Of a stretch of 64,000 nt of DNA, positions 48,283 through 61,640 are shown in pieces. The number at the start of each line of letters is the position of its first letter. Position 1 is the stretch's first letter. The position numbers and the translations under genes were made by a program. The stretch is from Sapria himalayana (Eukaryota; Streptophyta; Magnoliopsida; Malpighiales; Rafflesiaceae), in NCBI GenBank assembly GCA_029783825.1, contig JAREIK010018601.1, forward strand, positions 1 through 64,000. The letters are read 5' to 3'. The notes beneath the pieces are model-generated. The model was not told the origin of the DNA, ran no database searches, and was given only the letters and a program-made list of their open reading frames with translations.

Positions 48283-48952
48283 TTTCTTTTGATTTATATG
48301 TTGCTCCTCTTGTAATAGACTTCAATCCTCTTGTTGTATATGTTACTCCTCTTGTTGTAGACGTTGCACCTCTTGTAGTAGATGTTATTGATCTTGAAGA
48401 TAAAATTTTTCCAACAATGTTCAAATGTAAAAGAAGATTTATAGAGTTCCTTGTACATGTTTTTGGTATCACAAATCTAAAAAATTTTAAAAGAAATAAT
48501 CATTATCATGTCAAATAAAAAAGAAAACAAATTTGTAATATAATATTATTGCAAACCTTGTCTTTCTCTGTTAACCACTTTGATTTCTTTCTATATGTGC
48601 AAAGTACCCGCAAAATTTATTGGTGGCAAGCTGAATTATCAACCAATGATTCATCAAAGAATTTCAACTACAAATTGGGATCCCTTAGGTTGTATTGGTA
48701 GAAGAACTCACAACCTTTGCCAATATGTCTTAGACTTTTGCTCATTTCCTTGCATAGCATCCAAACTAATATTAAGCCACGCCGAGATGATCATAATATC
48801 TTCCTCTAAAATAAAATTGCCACCTCTTTGTTTATTGTTGGTGGATTCTACTTGAGGAGATATTAGAGTAAGTTCATATATAACCTCATCATCTAAATGT
48901 ATTTCAACATTCAATAGATTGGTGAAGATGCACTATGCTGGAATGGATCCAT
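48283..48952 (-). pseudogene. Harbinger ORF1 (right copy), broken
   Basis: It begins at 48952 on the minus strand and shows EIHLDDEVIYELTLISPQVE open where the left arm meets a stop after EVIY. It then reads NFILEEDIMIISAWLNIS and QKSKTYWQRL-stop, where the left arm continues GCEFFYQYKPKG. The minisatellite is at about 48283-48372. Confidence 0.75.
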
Positions 48953-49271
48953 GAGATGGCTAGTTCGTTCTTTAAAAATATAATTTATTAGATAGAATAA
49001 TGTAAAAAAACACAAAGTTTATATAAATACGGAAACATAGTAAAATATATACGAAAATCATTGAATCATATATATCAAAATCATGATAGATATTACATCA
49101 TAAAAACTAAACATATTTACATAAATTTTCAAATAATGCCTACACTTTTGCTACCTTTGATTTTGTGTAAATATATAACAATCATATTGACAAATTCAAA
49201 TATTTTGTGTAACGAAACAACGCTCGCACGATTAAATATGATTCATTGGATTTGCTAAGTATTATATAGGC

Positions 49272-49412
49272 AACACATACACTCACACACAAGCATGCAC
49301 GCACACACACACACATGCATAATCACACACACAATCACACACATTAGCACACACACGAGCACACACACACACAAAATAACACAGACACATCACACACACA
49401 CACACACACACT
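49272..49412 (-). repeat. CA microsatellite (right copy)
   Basis: Mirror of 23184-23327; its uninterrupted run is again 21 bases. Confidence 0.95.
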
Positions 49413-50575
49413 GTTGATGTATAATTTTTAAATTAAGGATAAATCCATCATTTATACTTAAAAAAACTGTAAATTTATTTGAGCTGAATTGAAAACTCAA
49501 ATTTCGTTCCACGAAATATGAGTTGAATTGAAAAATAAAAAAAAACTATTTAAAAATTTATTAAATTTTAGGATATCAACGAAAAAATGTTTCTGTTGCA
49601 CGAGATATCTTGATTTTGTTGCACAAAAAATCAAAAAATGTATATCATAAACAGAAAAATATTTCTATTGCATGATAAATCTTGATTTCAATGCACAAAA
49701 TCTTGTTTTCGTGTAATGATACAAGTTTATGTGATGGTGTTATCCAAACTTTGATGGCAATCGAAACGAAAAACAAATATTGAAGATGCACAAAATCATG
49801 ACAATCGAAGCAACGCCAAAAACAAAAAAAAATTCAAAAAAACTCATTTTGTACCGAAACAACGCCAAAATGATAAACATATACAAACCCTCTGAACAGC
49901 AAAACAATATCAAAAAACTCAATAAGTGAAAATTAATTGAAATTGGGTGGTACAATATTTTCTACACGAACTATGATGACGTCTGGTGAGGAAGGATGGA
50001 TCGCTATATCTAGTGAGTCAATCGAATGAAATGAAAAATAGCTAGGAGGTTGGCAAGCCTGTTAGAGTTGGTTTTTGAGGAAAATCTCACTAAAATGCCT
50101 AAACGGATGCATTTAGCGAGTCTCTTGGATATGATCTAAGTGAATTATAGAAAAAGGAAATAAAAAATTGAAGATTCAAAACAAATATCTATTGTTGTAA
50201 CTACGATGTCAGTATAAGATGCTGGTCAATGAAGTGGATCCAAGCTACCATGATGACGATGAAGTGTGATAACAATGATGAACAATTATACAGAAACTTT
50301 GCGAAGTGAGTTGCATGGCTAAAATCATTTTTAAACATAGAAAAAACCTCGATCAACTTTAAAAACTATACATCTGTAATTATGTAATCAAATTTCAAAA
50401 TGATGTTGAGGAAAAACATCAAACAAAATTTTCATCTCTAGATTCTTTTAAACCTAGTGCCAGTATAGAAGGATGATCTTTATTTATTTAGGAATGATTG
50501 ATGAGAGAAGTGTAGCAGTTGGTTAATCAAAAATAATTATGTTTTTTAAATAGTGGTAGTTAATTATAAATTTAT
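49413..50575. other. Mirror of 22017-23183, no gene recognised
   Basis: No domain is recognisable; the hydrophobic frame at 49740-49955 differs from its left-arm twin by one residue (MFIIL for MLIIL). Confidence 0.5.
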
Positions 50576-51433
50576 GGGGGAATTATGTTTTGGAGTGTTT
50601 TCCCAGAAATTTTAATATTTAGAAACTAAAATTTTGATATTTTTTAAAAATTCACAAAACTAAAAATAAATTAAAAATGAGGCACCCAAATTCCTAAGTC
50701 CTAAACTACCCTTGCCCCTCGCCCCTCGCCCCTCGCCCATCTGCCCTCACCTCCCACCTCTCTCTCTCTCTCCACCCTTCTCCCCTCTCTCCCCTCCCCT
50801 CTCCCCTGACTATCTCCAAGATTGAGCTCACTAGAGCTCAAGAGCTCCTTCGTGGAGCTTGATGGAGGTCATCAAGCTCCACATCGAGCTCGGTGGAGCT
50901 CCTCCACGAAGGCGCTCAATGGAGCTCCTTGAGCTCCACAATAGAGCTCGTCAAGCTCTAGTGAGCTCCACTTCAAGTTTGTTGGAACTCCACTTCGAGC
51001 TCGCTGGAGCTCCACGAAGGAGCTCCAGTGAGCTCCTTGATTGAGCTTCCTAGAGCTCGACGAGCTTTCATGGAGCTCGTGGAGTTCCTTCAAGCTCCAC
51101 GATGGAGCTACAGTGAGCTAGAAGTGGAGCTCCATGAAGGAGCTCATGGAGATGGGCGAGGAGAGAGGGGTGAAAAGAGAGAGGTGAGAGGTGAGGGCAG
51201 ATGGGCGAGAAAGACAGGGAGGGGCGAGGACTAGGGGCGAGGGTGAGGAAGGGGCGAGGGGTGAAGGACGAGGGGTGAGGGGCAAGGGAGAAAGGCGATG
51301 GTAGTTTAGACTTATGAATTCAGGTGCCATAATATTAAATTAATTTTTAGTTTATGACTTTTTAAAAATATCAAAATTTTAGTTTCTAAATGTTAAAAAT
51401 TTTTGGGGAAACACCCCAAAACATAATTCCCCC
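50576..51433. mobile_element. Fold-back element with GAGCTC core (right copy)
   Basis: The ends are GGGGGAATTATGTTTTGG at 50576 and the complementary AACATAATTCCCCC at 51433. It is 858 bases against 866 in the left arm. The GAGCTC tract is at about 50820-51150. Confidence 0.75.
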
Positions 51434-51695
51434 TTTTTATCGTGACTATGAAATATAATTTTTATTATAAATACTTTGTAATGAATGACTATTATTTAAA
51501 AATGAAATGATCATTTCTTTAAAATGAATGACCATCATTTATGTAAAACTTTTGGTTTTCTCACAATGACTTTTAGTTTTCTCATATTTATAATCTTTGG
51601 ACTTCTTGTAGGCTGATAAATAGATCTAATCAAAATCAAATATAATATAATGATCCGTGTTTTTCTTATTTTTAATTCTTCCTCTTTCTTTATAA

Positions 51696-54600
51696 CATAT
51701 TATCAGCATGAGTTTGCTCCAGATAAGATAAATTGCATTATCATTTTTTTTTCTCTCATATATTATGAATTTCCCAAAATGTCAAATCTCACAAAAATTG
51801 AGTTTATGGCACTTGATATTTTTGGTAAAAATTATTTATCATGGATTATTGATGTTAAAATACATCTAAAATCCATGAATTTTGGAAAAACTATAAAAGA
51901 AGGAAATAAAGAGTCCTAGTATGATTGTGCAAAAGCACTAATTTCCATAGGCATCATCTCAATAAGAATCTAAAAATTAATATCTCACTATAAAAATCCT
52001 TTCACCTTATGGAATGACTTAAAGGATAAATTAGATTACCAAAAAATTATGATTTTACCTAAAGCTTGCTATGACTTGACACACTTGAGGTTGTAAGATT
52101 TTAAAATAGTTAGTGAGTATAACTTAGCTCTATTTAAATTAAGTTTTAGATTGAAGCTATGCATATAAAAAATCATGGGTAAAGACATGCTAGAAAAAAT
52201 ATTCACAATAAATCAAGGCTCCAAAAAAGATTTTCTACAAATATGAAATGGAATGACACTAGTCTCGAACCTATCATACCGCCAAACATCTGATAGATCT
52301 ATATCAAGAACCATTAAAGAATAAAGGAAAAAAGATAGAAACTAATTTTGCTCATGGAAATGGGTTGAACCTACCTTATTTTGATATGATTTTTTTTGAA
52401 TGTCCCAATAATAATTTTAATTAATTGTAGAAGATGAAATGTAAATATTAAATAATTCTATGTGTTTTATTTTTAGTTAATAAGAATATCATCATGTTAT
52501 TTATACTTTTATATTTATCTAAATTTGTGTATTATTGAAGTTCAAGATGAATGATTGTGATTTATGTCTTACTGATAACACAACCACACATACAATCCTT
52601 CGAGAAAAACATATTTTTAAAATTTAATAGCAAAAAAATGTATGGAGAGATATGTGGGACCTATTCATCCACCATGTGGACCTTTTCGTTATTTTATGAT
52701 CCTTATAGATGCATCCACTAAATGGTCATATGTATGTCTTCTTTCAATAAGAAATATTATTTTACTAGGCTCCTTGCACAAATGATTAAATTAAGATCAC
52801 AATTCTTTGATTATCCAACAATATAATAAAACTTGATAACTGATGAATTTAGTTCAAAAACTCTCAATGATTATTGTATGTCAATTGGGCGAGCCTCCTA
52901 ACTACATATGTTCAAACCCAAAATGATACTGATAAATTAGACCAATATCTTACCATGAATACTCTACTTCACAAACTATACTACGTAAATAACTACATAT
53001 TCTCACTTATGAGTTTTTGGGTTTGGTTGTGTAGTCTATGTACCAATTGCACACCCACAACGTATCAAAATGGGTCTAAAATGTAGACTTATGATGTATG
53101 TAGGTTTTGATTCGACAGCTATTATAAGATATTTGGAACCCTTAACAGGAAATATTTTTAAAGCCAGATTTGTAGATTGTTATTTTAAAGAAACCATATT
53201 TTCACCATTAAGGGAAGATAAGTCAATTCTAGAAGAAAGACGAGAGATTACTTGGAATACATCATCATCCCATTTTCATCCTCATACAAATCAATGTAAA
53301 CTTGGAGTTCAACTGATCTTTCATTTACAAAATTTTGCAAATTAATTACCAGATATATCTGTGGATGTAAAGAAAGTGACAAAGTCACATATCCTAGTTG
53401 TGAATGCTCTAGTATGGATTGAGGTCCCTAAAAGACAAAAAAAATGAATCTAAAACACACTTGAAGTGTGAGAGATCAATTGGGTCAAAAAAAATGTAGC
53501 TCCTCAGAATATGAGAACAAAATTAAAGATAAAAATACTCTTGTAGAGGCATATATTGAACAACAAAATTCCAAAGAGGTATAAAATGAACAAATATCTT
53601 TAGAAGAGGTAAATGTACATGAAAATTATGAGATCTCAATAAGTTATATGCACAAAGATAAAAAGTGGGATCAAAATAATTTTGTTATGGATAACATCTT
53701 TACTTTTCAAATGACCTTAGGCATTATACAAAATGATGATGACCCCAAACCACAAAATATAGATGAATATAGACAAAAAATGATTGACCAAAATGGAAAG
53801 AGGCTATGCGGGTAGAATTATATTCATTAATAAAACAAGTGTTTAGACCTATAGTCCAAATACATACAAGTGTAAAGCATGTTGGGTACAAATGGGTACT
53901 TGTATAAAAATGAAATGAGAATAATATTATCATAAGTAACAAGACATGATTACTAGCTCAAGATTTCTCACAAAGACTTGGTATTGACTATGACGAAACA
54001 TATTTGCCCGCTATGGATGCAGTCATATTTTGATTTTTGATAAGCTTTGTAGTATCTAAAGGAATAGAAATGCATCGAATGAATATTATCACTACATATT
54101 TATATGGATCCATAGACAGTGATATACACATAAAAATCATTGAATGATTTTAATTATTTGAAACAGTTAATAGAAAGCCTCGTAGCATATACTTAATAAA
54201 TTTGCAATGATCTTTGTATGAATTATAACAATCTGGATGCATGTGGCATTAGAGGTGTCAAACAAGACGTGTCGGGCTGGCCCGATATTTTTTTTCAGGC
54301 CCGACCGTGCTTTCGTGCCGGGCCAAGCACGACACGGTTACTGTACCGTGCCGTGCCTGGCCCAGCATGGTTTTTGTGGAGTTCAGCCCGGCACGGGCCC
54401 GCGGCAAGATCCGCCAGGTTCGGCCCGATCGGGCCGAACCCTAAATTAAAAAAAATTAGGGTTTCGCGCCCCTGTAACCCTTATTTTAAAGAAAATATTG
54501 ATTTGGCACGGTACAGTGCCAACGGGCCACAGTACCGTGCCGGGCCAGGCACGGCACGAGGCCCGGTTGGCCTCGGCACAGCACGGCACGATTGTGCCGT

Positions 54601-55790
54601 GGTCGGGCAGGGCACGAGCTTGGGCACGAAAAATTTCCGTGCCGGCCCAAGCATGGCCGAACCGTGCCTTGCCTCGTGCCTGGCTAGGCCGACACGAGGA
54701 TTTGCAATTATTTGCTAAAAGAAGGATGTGCATAACTATATATGTCTATATAGTTTTATCAAGAAATCAGAAATAGGATTTGCAATTATTATTATTTATG
54801 TTAATAATTTAAATATTGCTGAAACTCTTGAAGAGCTCATAAAAAGAACAGAATATTAAAGAATGAATTTAAAATGAAAGATTTTAGAAAAACAAAATTT
54901 TATCTAAGGTTATAAAATTCTAAATGGAAAGTTGGCTTCATCAATCAACATATATCAAAAAAAAATTGGAGTGTTTGAATATGGATAAAGCACATCAATT
55001 AAGCTACCTTATGATTATTTGATCACTTGATGTGAAAAAAACTCATTTTGACCTAGTGAAAAGGATGAAAAATTACTTGGTTCTAAAATATTATGTTTCA
55101 GTATTATTTGTGCACTTATGTATTACTAATTGTATATGACCAAATATTACTTTTTCGATTTATTCATTAGCCTGGCATATTTCATCTCCAAATATGAAGA
55201 CATTGTAATAGTATCAAAAATATATTACCCTATCTTAGTGGAACTATAGATATTTGTTTATTCTACTCAAATGAGTCAGTAAAAACTACTCGAATATGCA
55301 GATGCAAAATTAATTTTAGATTTGCATAAAGTCAGATCACAAATTGGGTATGTTTTTAACTTTAATGAAACTATTATCTCACGAAGGTCTGTCAAGTAGA
55401 CAATGGTGACTACAACATCAAATCATTCAGAGATTCTTGCAATCCATGAAGCAAGTCATGAATGTATTTGGCTAAGATCGATGATCCACCATATTCAAAA
55501 ATCACATGGAATCTCTTCTGTCAAAAATAAGCCAACAATATTATTTAAAGATAATGTTGTATACATTACATAAATCAATTGAGGTTATATCAAAGGAGAT
55601 ATAATCAAATATATATTTCTAAAATTTTTCTATATGCATGAGTTTCAGAAGAATGATGAAATTGATGTCCAACAAATACAATCTAGTAATAATCTAGCAG
55701 ATTTATTTATAAAATAATTAACCTTGATAATTAAGAAGTTAATATATAAGATTGGAATACGTCAACCTAAGAATGTTGACCTAAGGGGGA
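51696..55790 (+). pseudogene. Copia-A gag-pol relic (right copy)
   Basis: The motifs are as in the left copy. GFAIIIIYVNNLNIAE near 54780, KDFRKTKFYL, KRMKNYLVLKYYVSVLF, SNKYNLVIIWQIYL near 55670 and IGIRQPKN near 55755 are all legible. It is degenerate throughout. Confidence 0.83.
54250..54699. mobile_element. hAT MITE-like element in Copia-A RT (right copy)
   Basis: It begins TAGAGGTGTCAAACAAGACG at 54250, and its far end CCGACACGAGG is degenerate. The 166-aa frame across it (54218-54718) is a GC-driven artefact made of ARHG/PGPA-type low-complexity residues. Confidence 0.74.
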
Positions 55791-56140
55791 AACAGGATTG
55801 GATGTTAGTGTACTATACTTTATTCAAGGTTTATCTCACTAGATTCTACTAGCAAGCTTTTTAACGAGACTGTCCTAACAAAAAACATGCACTCTTTTTA
55901 CTTCATTAGGCTTTTGTCCTATTGATTTTAATGAAGTTTAATGAAAATTAGGAGTGCATTCAAAGAATTATAAATACTTAATAATGAATGATCATTACTT
56001 TGAAATGAATAATCATTATTTATGTAATACCTTTCTCACCATGATTTTTAATTTCCTTATAATTATAACCATTGATTTTCTTGTAAACCTAAATATAAGC
56101 ATAACTATAGTCATATAACAATCTTTATTTCTTTTTATAC

Positions 56141-57614
56141 TATTTATAATAATTATCTTTTTTAGGATTTGGACAAGCTAAAACTATTAGGGTTGATGGA
56201 CAACTCAAACCCAACCTTATAATGAATAAGGTTATATTTGACATTTTGAAAATGTTAAACTATATTATGCCAGGTTTAAAATGTAGACCTTAAAGTCCAA
56301 GCAAAAAACCCTAGAAATTTTCAAGCTGAACCTATTTATATGGCATCTTGAAACTCATGCTAGATTTGGGTTGGAACTTGTTACTTGATTTGTAAGTATA
56401 TAAATATATAAAATATATCAATACAAACTAGATTAAATTTTAAAATAGTGAAAAAGTAAAATTGATATTGCAATTTTAAAATATTTCAATTTAATTATAA
56501 TATTTTTGAATGTAAATTTTAAATCTTATATTTAAAATTATAATACTAAATTTAAATTAGTTAAGTAAAATTATCAAATGATATGAATAAAGTTGGGCGA
56601 CTAAATACAGTTGATAAAAATAATTCTCAATCGATATTTTTTCAAACGTTAAAAATCAGTCTAAATATTCTTTTCTGATTTACTCTAATTATACGTTGAT
56701 TTTGCCACGGGCTGACATCGTAATGCTTTATGTATTTAATCTATGAATTAATTAAATAATGCAGGTCGGAATTGGTAATATATTTGTGTATTGCGTTTTA
56801 GAATTTCCAATAATTTCTAGATTTTAATAAATAATCAATAATTTGAAAATTTATTATTTAACTTGGGACAAAATTGATATATACGCAGGTGCTGCTATTT
56901 AAAGCTTAACATTATTAAATTGTAATCTTGTTAAGCAAATATTGAGAAATTTGAATACACATATAACAATGTTATTAGTTTTACTGCACAATGGACAATT
57001 AGAAAAATGATAGAATAAAAACATAAATTTAACAATAAGGAAAATATGTTTATGAAGTTTAATCACAATGAAATGTTAAAATACATCAAACAAAAATCTC
57101 ATTCTCATCTCTATCAGCTAACAAACGTATTGTCATAATGCACCAGCTAGATATTTATAAGTAAATATTGATGAGAACACCAATGGTCCTAGTGTCAACT
57201 CTCAATAAAGATAAAGGGTTCAAGTCAAAATTTAAAATAAACTTTTAAATTATGTTTTAGAACTCAAATTCCAAAATAGTTATGGTCCCCAAATCTTAAA
57301 AAAAAATTATTTAAAACAACCATAAAAACGTAAAATATTTACGTTTTGATACTTTTAGAATTATCATTACAATTTTACCCCTCACCGCATCATCGCGTTT
57401 ATTCATAAGTTTATAATGGTTATGCATAAACTTTCTATACAAATTTATTTTTTTTGCATTATGTTTATGCATACAAGTTTTTGCAAAAACATTACTAAGT
57501 TATACATAAATATTTATGTTTATGCATAATGAATTTATCTATAACATTTATGCATAAACTCGTTAAAGTATAAACGTTAAGTAAATATCAATAATTGTGA
57601 GTATCCTATTTTAG
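56141..57614. other. Mirror of 14962-16435, no gene recognised
   Basis: AT-rich; nothing is recognisable. The TATTTTAG target duplication of the outer hAT lies at 57607-57614. Confidence 0.55.
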
Positions 57615-58589
57615 TAGAGGTGTCAAATGGGACTTGTGGCCCGGGTGCAGCCCGTGGCGTGGTCTAGATTAGCAAAACCTGGCCTGGATCAGTAGTGCCA
57701 GGCCCAGCCTGATACGGTTTGGAACTGTGCCTCTAGCTGGGTCGGGTTGCCCATTGGCACGTATCTTGCCTTGCTAGGCCGACATGAGCAATGCCTTGTG
57801 CTGGGACAAGGCACGACTCATGTGCTTGGCTTGACGACTAAATAAACTAGCTCAGGTAAATGCCAGATGGTATCCTCGTCGAGCAGTCACTCGGGTGGTT
57901 TTACTTTTTTTTAATCCAGCCGCCCCCTCACGGGACAATCTATTTAAAAAAAAAAAAATGGTTACATGACCGATTATAATTGCCCGACCACTTGCCATTT
58001 TTTTATGTTAGACATGGTTTGCATAATCATGCACTTTTGGATGCTCACCGTATCATGCTGGACCGGTGGACCACACACCATGATTTTAACATTGTTATGC
58101 CACGTTGGCATAGAGGTGTCAAACGGGCCATGCCCGGCCGGCCCAGCCCATTTGAAATTTTTTTTTAAATAGTATAGTTTTAAATTTTAGTTTAATTATA
58201 TAATATATTAAATTATATATAAAATTATAGATAATGTATAATAAAATAAATTTATAAAATGAAAATTGTTTAAAATATATTAAATTTACAAAGTTTAGAT
58301 TTTTTTTATAATTTAAAATAAAATTAGTTTATAATTTATTAGAATTAAATAATAAAGTTATAAATTTTTATATGAAAAAATAAAACAAAAAAATAAATAA
58401 ATCAAAAAATTTTGTTATAAAAAATTAAGAAGTAAAAAAAACATAAGCAAACCAAATGAAAAATGACCAATCAGCCATTAGATACCAAAGGTCCGAACCA
58501 AAAAAATTAAAGTTACTACTTAACATATAAATAAAGCATACAATCAATAAAAAAACAAAATATCGAAATTAAAAAACAGTAGATCATCA

Positions 58590-60684
58590 TCAATCGTCAG
58601 TCGACATATCATGAGCATTATCAGAGACAACATCAATATCAGTATCATATGGATCATCATCGGTAATCAACTCCTCCGCTTTCGTAGTGGAGGTGGCTGT
58701 AATCCCTGTCCCAGTCCCAACTCCAGCACGATCATGGATGCTGAACCTCGAATCCTCCCAATCCTTCAAACGAGTCAAGGCCTCAATAATATCTGGACGT
58801 AATCTCTATCTCTCATCCGAAATCACGTTTAATGCAGCAATAAAAGTAGACTCTAATGCTACGCTCGACACCGGAGTCAGTAGATCTCGTATCATCCTAA
58901 ATAGCAGGGGAAAGGTGGACTCATATGATTTCCATCACTGTAATATATCAAGATTCTTAGTATCAGAATATGATAGGATTGAGTAGTAATCGGTATCTAA
59001 GTACCAAGAAAACTCGCTCCTATGTGGTGGTCCACCCCTACGTTTCCCCCTTGTTAGCTGAATGGTAAAATCATCTCCGAACAAGGTATCTATGTCTGTA
59101 ATCATAGTATCACCACCACCACCATCATACCTAGTATCGTAGTATGTGAACAGGTCAGTCAACATCTCGTGAATGAACCTTTCAGGTGGCTCTTCCAGGT
59201 TAATGCACGAGGAAATTAAAGTCAAGGTGTTTTGTACCCCTTCCACCTTAACCCTAGGGTCCATGCATGCAGTGAGATAATAAAGAGATGGAACGGTGAA
59301 CCAGTACTTCAAGTACTTGGTTTCCATCTCTACAACTATATGGTTAAGTGTCGAGTCAGCTCGATACTTCTTAAACATGCTACTAATGTTGCATATGCAC
59401 CTAGGTACAATGCAAGTCATGGGCATATAAACCGATGAACACATGTTCGTCGTGTCATAAAAAATCTTCAAATTTTTCATAAATGAAATTTTTGAAGCCT
59501 AGTCAGTATCGTCAATAAAAAGTTCGTCACTCTTAATATTGACGTAGTCGGATATCACGTGTTCGTATCCAACACATGATTCCAACATTAGGTACGTGTA
59601 ATTCCAATGATGTCTCACATCCGATTGGAATTTCTTCTTCTTAAGATTCATAGACAAATAGAAACTGCCAAATTCTTGTTATCTGCAAGGAGTGCGAATA
59701 TATTTTAGTGCATTACGTATATTATCTAATGCGGGGGAACACACCTTCATACCCGCTTGAACAATCAGGTTAATCAGGTGACACATGCATATGACATGAA
59801 AAATCTCTCCTAATGGTGCATCTCTAATATTCCTAACAAACATGTTAACCGCTACTCCATTATTAGATGCGTTATCGAATGTGACACTACAAATTTTATT
59901 TTGAATTTTATATTCCCTAAAGATTTTCATCAATAACTCAAAAATGGGGCCAACATGATGATGAAGAATCTCAGAGAATCCTAAAATTTTTTATTCATAG
60001 TCCAGTCAGAATTTACATAGTGGCTGGTGAGACATCCATAAGATGATTCATCGTAACTTTTCCAGATATCGGACGTCACGGACACCACTCCACTATATGC
60101 CATAAATTCATTAATTATTTTTTGTTTTTCTAACTTATACAATTTTAATATGTCATTCCTAGATGTGGACCTAGGAATCATACGATAAGCATGCTGAAAA
60201 TATGTCTGCATAATGCGCACTACCCTTGGATCTTCCGAAAATCTGATCGGAAGACCCATCAATGTGATAAGTCTAGTCATGTCATTCCTACCCAACTCGC
60301 TGGAGTATATGAAGAGAGTAAATTTTGAGACTGAACTCGATATAGTCTCAAAAAATGCAGTGCCAAGTTGGGTTTGCCTAGGATCTAATGGAGCATATTT
60401 TTGGTGCATAATTCGACATGCCTCTTAAGATGCCTAGTCCCAAATGAACTCTTACATGTTAAAATTCTCATACAATATTTGCATTGTGTTATTTCTTCTT
60501 CCTCACCCCTAAATTTTTTGTTTTATTATATTAAAATGAGTACAAACTACAGAAGTACTCCTAGTTTTTGTTTTTTAGAAGTTTGGGTTGAGACGATTGG
60601 AGAAACCAAAGTTTCAGTAGTCTCAAACCTCTGTGTAAGATTTTCATTTTCTAAATTTAAATATGTTTCATTAGTATTTGTCAT
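58590..60684 (-). pseudogene. hAT-1 transposase (right copy), broken
   Basis: The start is at 60684 and the stop at 58590. Here MKNLKIFYDTTNMCSSVYMP is continuous (frame 58935-59480), because GTGTTCATC stands where the left arm has GTGTCATC. The finger-to-core frame is shorter: an A run near 60400 is one base shorter and cuts TKKYAPLD, and another near 59987 cuts MNKKILGF. The same two catalytic Asp blocks and the SVALESTF C-terminal motif are present. The TGA in place of the dimerisation-domain Trp is shared by both arms, so that break is probably real. Confidence 0.86.
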
Positions 60685-60761
60685 TTTTTAGGATTTTTGT
60701 TAAACAGTACACTTATTTAGAGACTAGTTGATAGATTTTAAATTTATCTATTTTATGTATA

Positions 60762-60796
60762 GAGAGAGAAAAGAGAGAGAGAGAGAGAGAGAGAGA
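60762..60796 (-). repeat. GA microsatellite in hAT-1 leader (right copy)
   Basis: About 35 bases of GA with one AAAA interruption, roughly five shorter than the left copy. Confidence 0.85.
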
Positions 60797-61640
60797 AGTT
60801 AAAAAAATTAAAATAAATTACCCGATAAAGTATTCAGGTTGATCACGTGCATGGTGCACCATAGTCTAGCTCTAAATTCAAAACCCAAGTTGAGATTCCC
60901 GAAAGCCAAGCCAAATGATGAAATCTCGACTTCCCAAGTCCCGAGAGATAGAAGCAAGATTTTTGAGAGAAAATGTGAGATTCGAGAGAATAAATGTTTA
61001 TGAAAAAACATAAATGTTATAGAGAGAGGGGGGGTAAATTTTATAGATTAAAGAAAATAATTTTTTTTTAAAAAGTCTTTTTTTTTGATTTTTTTAATTT
61101 TTTAGGGGGTAGAATCATGAGGCCCGTTGGATTCTGTCCCATAGCCATTGGAGGCGAGATCCAACGACAACAATTAAAATTTTTTTTTTCTCGTTGGGGG
61201 GGGGATCGGGTTTGGTCGGGGACCACGAGTCGGGTCTGATTGGACCCGACCCACGGTCTTTTTTGCGGTAAGGGGAACGAGATGCTTGGCTTGGCGTTGG
61301 CCTGAGTGTCCTGAGTCACAGTGAACCCACCATGAGCCATGGCTCGTGAAAGTGCGGGACTGCAGGTGCGGAACGCCGGGCACGGTGTGAACGGTGACCC
61401 CGACCATACCTACGGGCCGTGCCATGAGCCACAGAACCGTGCTGGGTCAAGCACAGCACGAGGCCCGGATGGCCTCGGCATGGGTTGTGCCTTACCTGGG
61501 CACAGGATAATCCCGTGCCGTGCCTTGTGCCAGGCCGGGCCAGCCCGGCCCGGTTGACACCTCTACGTTGGCATAATAGTGCCGAAAAAAAATGGGTCGT
61601 GCCGGTACAATATGACCCATTTGATATCTCTATATTTTAG

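Larger units (their letters stand above)
46405..48952. mobile_element. PIF/Harbinger element (right copy)
   Basis: The TIR GAGCATCTCCAACAATGCTC begins at 46405. The preceding bases are CTA, where the left arm implies CTAA, a one-A difference that hides the TAA target duplication in this copy. The transposase runs on the plus strand and ORF1 on the minus strand, tail to tail. Confidence 0.8.
51434..56140 (+). mobile_element. Copia-A element (right copy)
   Basis: The plus strand shows a 5' LTR remnant to 51695, TTATCAGCATGAG, gag (51779 on, MSNLTKIEFMALDIFGKNYL), integrase (MERYVGPIHPPCGPF at 52642; YVGFDSTAIIRYLEP near 53100), RT interrupted at 54250-54699, RNase H ending near 55780, a purine tract, and a 3' LTR starting TGGATGTTAGTG at 55799. 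The gag frame here is joined to an upstream frame that in the left arm is offset by a few bases. Confidence 0.84.
58111..61565 (-). mobile_element. hAT-1 (right copy)
   Basis: It is 3455 bases (left copy 3464), with TIRs at 58111-58122 and 61554-61565 and the target duplication CGTTGGCA at 58103-58110 and 61566-61573. Confidence 0.92.
57615..61632. mobile_element. Outer short hAT element (right copy), split by hAT-1
   Basis: It starts TAGAGGTGTCAAATGGGAC at 57615 and ends TTGATATCTCTA at 61632. The target duplication TATTTTAG is at 57607-57614 and 61633-61640. Confidence 0.87.

Noticed and set aside
54218..54718. 166-aa open frame rich in ARPG/HGPA
   Set aside because: It lies in the GC-rich hAT repeat, has frames open on both strands over the same bases, and consists of low-complexity residues with no domain. 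It is a compositional artefact.
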